NCBI GenBank assembly: GCA_012841675.1
Contig: DUUG01000198.1
Coordinates: 1-9,968, forward strand
DNA length: 9,968 bases
Source: Clostridiales bacterium
Lineage (GTDB): Bacteria > Bacillota > Clostridia > Oscillospirales > QAMX01
Reading direction: 5' to 3'
In this document: piece by piece, positions 5,684 through 9,968 of the stretch
Layout of the letters: every line of letters starts with the position of its first letter
Numbering within the stretch: the first letter of the stretch is position 1
The notes under the pieces: model-generated
The model's input: the letters and a program-made list of their open reading frames with translations, nothing else
Database searches by the model: none
What the model was told of the DNA's origin: nothing
Program-made: the position numbers and the translations under genes

Positions 5684-7876
5684 ATGGAACAGCAACTAAC
5701 GAAATTACTCGAAACATACCGGCGCTATGGCCGAGAGGAGGAAGTTCCTCGCATTCAAGCGGCGTATGCCCTGGCCGTGCAGGCCCATGAAGGGCAAAAG
5801 CGCGAAAGCGGCGAGCCGTATGTAAGCCATCCGCTGGCCGTGGCAGAAATTGTGGCAGGGCTGGAAATGGATGCCGAGTCTGTTGTTTCCGCGCTTTTGC
5901 ATGATACGCTGGAAGATACAAATGTAACGAAAGAGCAAATTTCCGCCCAATTCGGAGAGAACGTGGCCGGGCTCGTCGAGGGCCTTACCAAACTGGCTCG
6001 CATTCCCTATTCCAGCAAGGCAGAGCAGGAAATGGAAAACCTGCGCAAGATGTTTATCGCCATGGCAAAGGACATTCGCGTTATTGTCATCAAGCTGGCA
6101 GACCGGCTTCACAATGTGCGCACCCTTTCTGCAAAACCGCCGGATAAACAGCGGGAAATTGCCCTGGAAACCATGGATGTTTACAGCCCCATTGCCCATC
6201 GGCTAGGTGTTACCAAGCTGAAATGGGAGCTGGAGGATCTATCGCTGCAATTTTTAGACCCCTACGGGTACGCCGAAATCACCGCCGAGCTGGAAAAAAC
6301 CAGCCATGTGCGAAACGTTTTGATTAGTCAAATCAAAGAGCGTATGCACGAGCGTTTTGCCGAGGCAGGGCTGAAGGATGTCTATATCGAAGGCCGGGTT
6401 AAGCATATATACAGCATCTACCGCAAAATGTTTATGCAGAATAAGACCTTTGACGAGGTGTATGACTTATACGCCATGCGTGTCATTGTGGACACCAAAG
6501 ACGACTGCTACAACATTCTCGGCTTAATACACGATATGTATAAGCCCATTCCCGGCCGGTTTAAAGATTATATCAGCACGCCGAAGCCCAATATGTATCA
6601 GTCGCTCCACAGCACGGTCATCGGCCGAGAAGGCATTCCCTTTGAGGTGCAGATTCGCACATGGCAGATGCACCATGTGGCGGAGTACGGTGTGGCGGCT
6701 CACTGGAAATACAAGGAAGGCCTAATAGAAGGCAACCCTTCTTACGATACCAAGCTGGAATGGATCCGCAAAATGCTGGAAAACCAGCAGGATGCCGACG
6801 CGGAGGATTTCATCAGCAACTTTAAAATTGATATGTTCGCCGACGAGGTGTATGTGTTTACGCCGAAGGGCGATGTGATTAACCTGCCGGCGGGGGCAAC
6901 GCCTATCGACTTTGCCTATGCCATCCACTCGGAAGTGGGTAACCGCATGGTAGGCGCGAAGGTCAACGGCCGCATTGTCCCCATTGACGGGGAGTTGCAA
7001 AACGGCGACATTGTCGAAGTGCTGACCTCCAAAGCAAGCCACGGGCCAAGCCGAGACTGGCTGAAGCTGGTGCGGACCAGCGAAGCCAGATCCAAAATCA
7101 AACAATGGTTTAAGAAGGAAAAAAGAGAAGAAAATATTCAACAGGGCAGGGAAAGCCTGGAACGAGAGCTTCGGCGCAACGGCATCGATCAGGCCGTGCT
7201 GGAAAAAGAGGAGATTATCGGCCCTGTAATCCGCAAGCTTTCCTTCCATTCTCTGGAAGAGCTTTTGTCCGGCATCGGCTATGGCGGGATTACTGTCGCA
7301 CGGGTGGTCAACCGCCTGCGCGAGGAATGCCAGCGGAGAACGCGGGAATCAGGCTGCTCGGATGGAACGCTTTTAATCAACGTCCGGCCGGCCAGAAAGT
7401 CCCAAAGCGGTATTATCGTCGAGGGCATGGATTCGGTGCTGGTCAAGTTTGCCCGCTGCTGTACGCCCGTTCCCGGGGACAGCATTACCGGCTTTGTAAC
7501 ACGGGGGTACGGCGTGTCTGTGCACTGTATTGACTGTATTAACGTGCGGTCGCTGGAGAAAAGCGCCGATACAGGCGACCGGTTTGTGCCGGTTTCTTGG
7601 GCAGACGATATTAGTACAAGCTACGAGGTTGTGATACAAGTGCTTGCCAAAGACAGGGAGGCACTCATTGCCGATTTGACCGTCCAGCTGGCAGGTATGC
7701 ACATTCCGCTTCATGGGCTTCAAACGAAGGATCTGGGCCGGGGCGATGTGATGGTACAGCTCACCATTAGTGTAATGGGGAGGAGCCATTTGGATTCGAT
7801 TTGCGTGCGTTTGAAGCGGATTAAAGGCGTGCAGGGAATTGAGCGGGCGGGCACATCGGCCCTGCCTCGGCTTTAG
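5684..7876 (+). CDS. rel: Bifunctional (p)ppGpp synthetase/hydrolase, Rel/SpoT type
   Basis: This full-length 730-aa RelA/SpoT homologue makes and degrades the alarmone (p)ppGpp, linking amino-acid starvation sensed at the ribosome to growth control. The HD hydrolase domain (about 25-175) has H49, H73-D74, E77-D78 and the LADRLHN motif at 138-144. These residues indicate that hydrolysis is retained. The synthetase domain (about 225-345) contains G-R-F-K-D at 291-295, the RxKD form found in bifunctional Rel/SpoT rather than the ExDD of RelA, and YQSLHS at 305-310. The TGS domain covers about 388-450, a helical region follows, then a zinc-finger-like part with CC at 592-593 and HCIDC at 614-618, and a C-terminal ACT domain (about 645-725). 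The start at 5684 is favoured by AAGGGGG 7 nt upstream; an overlapping ATG at 5680 is out of frame. The stop overlaps the Shine-Dalgarno sequence of dtd. Confidence 0.97.
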   Translation: MEQQLTKLLETYRRYGREEEVPRIQAAYALAVQAHEGQKRESGEPYVSHPLAVAEIVAGLEMDAESVVSALLHDTLEDTNVTKEQISAQFGENVAGLVEGLTKLARIPYSSKAEQEMENLRKMFIAMAKDIRVIVIKLADRLHNVRTLSAKPPDKQREIALETMDVYSPIAHRLGVTKLKWELEDLSLQFLDPYGYAEITAELEKTSHVRNVLISQIKERMHERFAEAGLKDVYIEGRVKHIYSIYRKMFMQNKTFDEVYDLYAMRVIVDTKDDCYNILGLIHDMYKPIPGRFKDYISTPKPNMYQSLHSTVIGREGIPFEVQIRTWQMHHVAEYGVAAHWKYKEGLIEGNPSYDTKLEWIRKMLENQQDADAEDFISNFKIDMFADEVYVFTPKGDVINLPAGATPIDFAYAIHSEVGNRMVGAKVNGRIVPIDGELQNGDIVEVLTSKASHGPSRDWLKLVRTSEARSKIKQWFKKEKREENIQQGRESLERELRRNGIDQAVLEKEEIIGPVIRKLSFHSLEELLSGIGYGGITVARVVNRLREECQRRTRESGCSDGTLLINVRPARKSQSGIIVEGMDSVLVKFARCCTPVPGDSITGFVTRGYGVSVHCIDCINVRSLEKSADTGDRFVPVSWADDISTSYEVVIQVLAKDREALIADLTVQLAGMHIPLHGLQTKDLGRGDVMVQLTISVMGRSHLDSICVRLKRIKGVQGIERAGTSALPRL

Positions 7877-7886
7877 GAGGATCATA

Positions 7887-8336
7887 ATGACCGTTTGTGT
7901 ACAGCGGGTCTTATCCGCTTCCGTTTCCGTGGCGGGGGAGGTATGCGCCGCTATAGATCGGGGGCTTTTAGTCCTACTGGGCGTGGAACAGGGCGATACG
8001 GAAGAAAATGCCTTGTTTCTAGCGAGAAAGTGCGTAGGACTGCGCATTTTTGAAGACGAGAACGGCAAGATGAACCGCTCCCTTGCCGATATTGGCGGGA
8101 AATTGCTTGTTGTTTCCAACTTTACGCTCTGCGGCGATTGGGCCAAGGGCAGGCGGCCTTCCTTTACCCGGGCAGAAGCGCCGGAGAAGGCCAAAGCCCT
8201 TTGTGAACTGCTTGTAAACGCCTGCCGGCAGGAAGGATTTGCCGTGGAAACGGGTGTTTTTGGAGCGGATATGCAGGTATCGCTCGTAAACGACGGGCCT
8301 GTTACGTTGCTACTGGATACCAATAGGCTTTCATAA
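7887..8336 (+). CDS. dtd: D-aminoacyl-tRNA deacylase
   Basis: This 149-aa protein removes D-amino acids (and glycine from mischarged tRNA-Ala) from tRNA, protecting translation. The chain from MTVCVQRVLSASV through GRRPSFT (88-94) to ETGVFGADMQVSL (121-133) follows the family from end to end. The Gly-cisPro signature NDGPVT is at 135-140. The other signature, normally SQFTL, reads S77-N-F-T-L81, a conservative Gln-to-Asn change that retains Thr80. The start at 7887 is chosen over an in-frame ATG at 7839, which lies within rel. TAGGAGG at 7874-7880 is ideally placed, and the protein then has the family's normal length and first residues. The gene begins 10 bp after the rel stop, suggesting tight coupling, and rel-dtd is a common firmicute pair. 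Confidence 0.96.
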   Translation: MTVCVQRVLSASVSVAGEVCAAIDRGLLVLLGVEQGDTEENALFLARKCVGLRIFEDENGKMNRSLADIGGKLLVVSNFTLCGDWAKGRRPSFTRAEAPEKAKALCELLVNACRQEGFAVETGVFGADMQVSLVNDGPVTLLLDTNRLS

Positions 8337-8367
8337 ATATGCGGAACGGGAAAGGGGATGCGCCAAA

Positions 8368-9012
8368 ATGGAAGTGAAAACGCTTGTTGTCGGCCGGGGC
8401 AGAACCAATACCTATGTGATTTATCATGCGGGTAATAGGGAAGCGTCCGTCATTGATCCCGGCGGTGAAGCGCAAAAAATCATCGATTTCATTGATGAAA
8501 ACCGTCTGCAGGTGAAGAATATTTTTCTTACCCACGGCCACTTTGACCATATTTTAGCCGTTCAGCAGGTGAAAGCCCATACGGGCGCTCGCGTTGTGAT
8601 TCATAAAAACGATGCCGAGTGTTTGGAAAGTGCGCATCGGTCCCTGTATCTTTCCATTATGTCCGAGCCTTTTCGCGTTTGCAAAGCGGATATTACCCTC
8701 TCCGGCGGGGAAAAGACGCTGGTAGGAGGCGTGGAAGCCCTGTTTGTTCACACGCCGGGGCATACGCCGGGCTCCATGTGTATTTTCATTGAGAATATGA
8801 TGTTCTCCGGAGATACTCTTTTTGCAGGGGACACGGGCAGAACCGACCTGCCCGGCGGAGATTCGTACACCATGCGGGGTACTCTGCGGGATTTGTACTA
8901 CATGTCGGGCGATTATATTGTTTTTCCCGGCCACGGCGAGCCGACCACATTGGGCATCGAACGGGAGCACAACAGCGAGCTGCGGCAAGCGGCCGGCGTA
9001 AGGGATGAATAG
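8368..9012 (+). CDS. Metallo-beta-lactamase-fold hydrolase (glyoxalase II-like), 214 aa
   Basis: A compact single-domain MBL-fold protein with the full set of metal ligands: T-H56-G-H58-F-D60-H61 (the HxHxDH motif), H132 in HTPGHTPGS, D149 in FSGDTLF and H189 in PGHGEPT. The segment GDTGRTDLPGG (154-164) is typical of the small glyoxalase II-like branch. Such proteins usually bind two zinc or iron ions in the cytoplasm and hydrolyse thioesters such as S-lactoylglutathione, but the substrate cannot be told here and many bacterial members remain uncharacterised. It lacks the C-terminal helical domain of true glyoxalase II. The start has AAAGGGGA about 9 nt upstream. It lies 31 bp after dtd and 8 bp before hemZ, a position I recall such proteins holding in many Clostridia. 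Confidence 0.92.
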   Translation: MEVKTLVVGRGRTNTYVIYHAGNREASVIDPGGEAQKIIDFIDENRLQVKNIFLTHGHFDHILAVQQVKAHTGARVVIHKNDAECLESAHRSLYLSIMSEPFRVCKADITLSGGEKTLVGGVEALFVHTPGHTPGSMCIFIENMMFSGDTLFAGDTGRTDLPGGDSYTMRGTLRDLYYMSGDYIVFPGHGEPTTLGIEREHNSELRQAAGVRDE

Positions 9013-9020
9013 GGCGATTC

Positions 9021-9968
9021 ATGCGAATTTTTATAAATCATAACTTTTTATTTGATATGGAACAGACGGCCCTGATGCTTCTGCCCCAAGCCGCTCCGAG
9101 AGCCGAAATTGGCCCGGTGGAGGAAGCGGTTATACATTCGGGGGAGGACTACGGCTCGTCCACTGTCAAGGTAACGGAAAAAAGTGTTTTGTCCAGCTTC
9201 TATCTGCGCTATAAGGGCCAGGAAGTGCAAAAAACCTGCCGCCATATCTTTGCAAAGGATGAAAACGAGGAAAAGCGGCAGGTGCAAATTCGGCATATAG
9301 CGCGGCGGGCGGCCTTTTTGGCCATAACCGCCATTACGGGGGAGAGGCCTGCCTGGGGCGTTATGTCCGGCGTTCGCCCTGCGAAGCTGGCCCGTCTGCT
9401 GCTGGAAGAAATGCCGCCTAAGGAAGCAAAGAAAACTCTTTCGACCCGCTTTTTTGTGCAGCCGGAGAAGGCAAAATTGGCCGTTTCTTTGGCGGAAATT
9501 GCCATACAGGCGGAAAAAAACACAGGCTGCAAAGACGCGGCGGTGTATATTGGCGTTCCTTTTTGCCCTTCCCGCTGTGCCTACTGCTCTTTTATCGGCC
9601 CCATGGCGGCAGGACAAAGCGAAGAAAAAACCTCGGCCTATCTTTCCGATGTATGCCGGGAAATTGCCGCAACGGGAGATGCTATGGCATCCGGCGGCGC
9701 AAAGGTTCGCGCGCTGTATGTAGGCGGGGGCACGCCGACGGTGTTTCCCGCCGGCCAGCTTCAGGTTTTGCTGGAAACGGCGCAAAAGCACCTTCCGCTT
9801 TTATCTTCTTGCGAAATTACCGTGGAAGCAGGTCGGCCGGATACGATTTCTGCGGATAAAATCACGGTTTTGAACGCCTACGGCGTTAACCGCATTAGCG
9901 TCAACCCCCAAAGCTTTTCGGACGAGGTGCTAAAAGCCGCAGGGCGAAAGCATACGGCGGAAGAAGCC
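9021..9968 (+). CDS. hemZ: Radical SAM coproporphyrinogen III oxidase-like protein HemZ, 5' part (cut by window edge)
   Basis: The frame is open for 316 codons to the end of the window, so the C-terminus is missing. The N-terminal domain (1-170) contains AWGVMSGVRPAKL (111-123), characteristic of HemZ and not of HemN. The radical SAM core follows, with C182-PSR-C186-AY-C189 for the 4Fe-4S cluster that cleaves S-adenosylmethionine, GGGTPT at 235-240, EITVEAGRPDT at 265-275 and NRISVNPQSF at 290-299. The family is annotated as oxygen-independent coproporphyrinogen III oxidase, acting in haem synthesis. Many HemZ-bearing anaerobes lack a full haem pathway, so the true reaction is uncertain. The start at 9021 is supported by AGGG 6 nt upstream, overlapping the stop of the preceding gene. 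The 8-bp gap implies co-transcription. Confidence 0.92.
   Translation, partial: MRIFINHNFLFDMEQTALMLLPQAAPRAEIGPVEEAVIHSGEDYGSSTVKVTEKSVLSSFYLRYKGQEVQKTCRHIFAKDENEEKRQVQIRHIARRAAFLAITAITGERPAWGVMSGVRPAKLARLLLEEMPPKEAKKTLSTRFFVQPEKAKLAVSLAEIAIQAEKNTGCKDAAVYIGVPFCPSRCAYCSFIGPMAAGQSEEKTSAYLSDVCREIAATGDAMASGGAKVRALYVGGGTPTVFPAGQLQVLLETAQKHLPLLSSCEITVEAGRPDTISADKITVLNAYGVNRISVNPQSFSDEVLKAAGRKHTAEEA

Noticed and set aside
4972..5685. Minus-strand open frame opposite the 3' half of recJ
   Set aside because: It lies fully antisense to RecJ coding sequence that is conserved in frame, and its translation resembles no family I know.
7839..7886. Longer dtd with 16 extra N-terminal residues
   Set aside because: The upstream ATG lies inside rel, whereas the ATG at 7887 has an ideal TAGGAGG and gives the usual family N-terminus.
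7373..8323. Long open frame (316 codons) on the minus strand across the end of rel and dtd
   Set aside because: It is antisense to two clear genes, has low-complexity composition with no recognisable domain, and no ribosome-binding site was noticed. It is a mirror frame.
9048..9791. Minus-strand open frame opposite hemZ
   Set aside because: The plus strand encodes HemZ with all its motifs through this interval. The antisense frame is rich in Arg, Cys and His, as expected for a shadow.

Overview
The window looks like chromosomal DNA from an anaerobic Firmicute of the Clostridia. The evidence is AGGAG/GGGGG-type ribosome-binding sites before every gene, a hybrid-cluster protein gene next to an iron-sulfur protein and a Crp/Fnr regulator, and the firmicute block recJ - rel - dtd - metallo-beta-lactamase-fold hydrolase - hemZ. 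Base composition is mid-GC, and the left third is visibly more AT-rich between genes. No tRNA, rRNA, IS element, phage gene or CRISPR array was seen.

Left block (1-1898), a redox / nitrosative-stress module. On the minus strand a promoter near 1172-1201 drives a 254-aa iron-sulfur protein (369-1133). Downstream of it lie a decayed cupin gene (about 160-368) and then hcp (start at 139, running off the left edge). Divergently, a Crp/Fnr-family regulator (1233-1898) reads rightward. The two promoters overlap almost completely, and their two -10 hexamers form the arms of one perfect inverted repeat (1172-1184). This layout suggests that the regulator controls the iron-sulfur protein/hcp operon and its own gene.

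Middle (1899-3503). A short AT-rich intergenic region carries a plausible sigma-A promoter. It is followed by a membrane-anchored protein of the D-alanyl-D-alanine carboxypeptidase (S11) family (2081-3466) and a strong intrinsic terminator. Two of the three active-site motifs of this protein are altered (SLTT for SxxK, KIG for KTG), so it is probably not a working carboxypeptidase.

Right block (3504-9968), one plus-strand operon. A near-consensus promoter (TTGTCA-17-TATAAT with extended -10) precedes recJ, rel (bifunctional (p)ppGpp synthetase/hydrolase), dtd, an MBL-fold hydrolase and the 5' part of hemZ. Gaps are 28, 10, 31 and 8 bp and no internal terminator was seen. The genes serve DNA repair, the stringent response, D-aminoacyl-tRNA editing, probable thioester/glyoxalase-type hydrolysis and porphyrin-type radical SAM chemistry. 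The apt gene that often sits between recJ and rel in Firmicutes is absent.

No wholly new multi-gene system was found. The items most worth a second look are the apparent pseudo-carboxypeptidase, the cupin remnant with an embedded 17-bp palindrome, and the interlocked divergent promoter.
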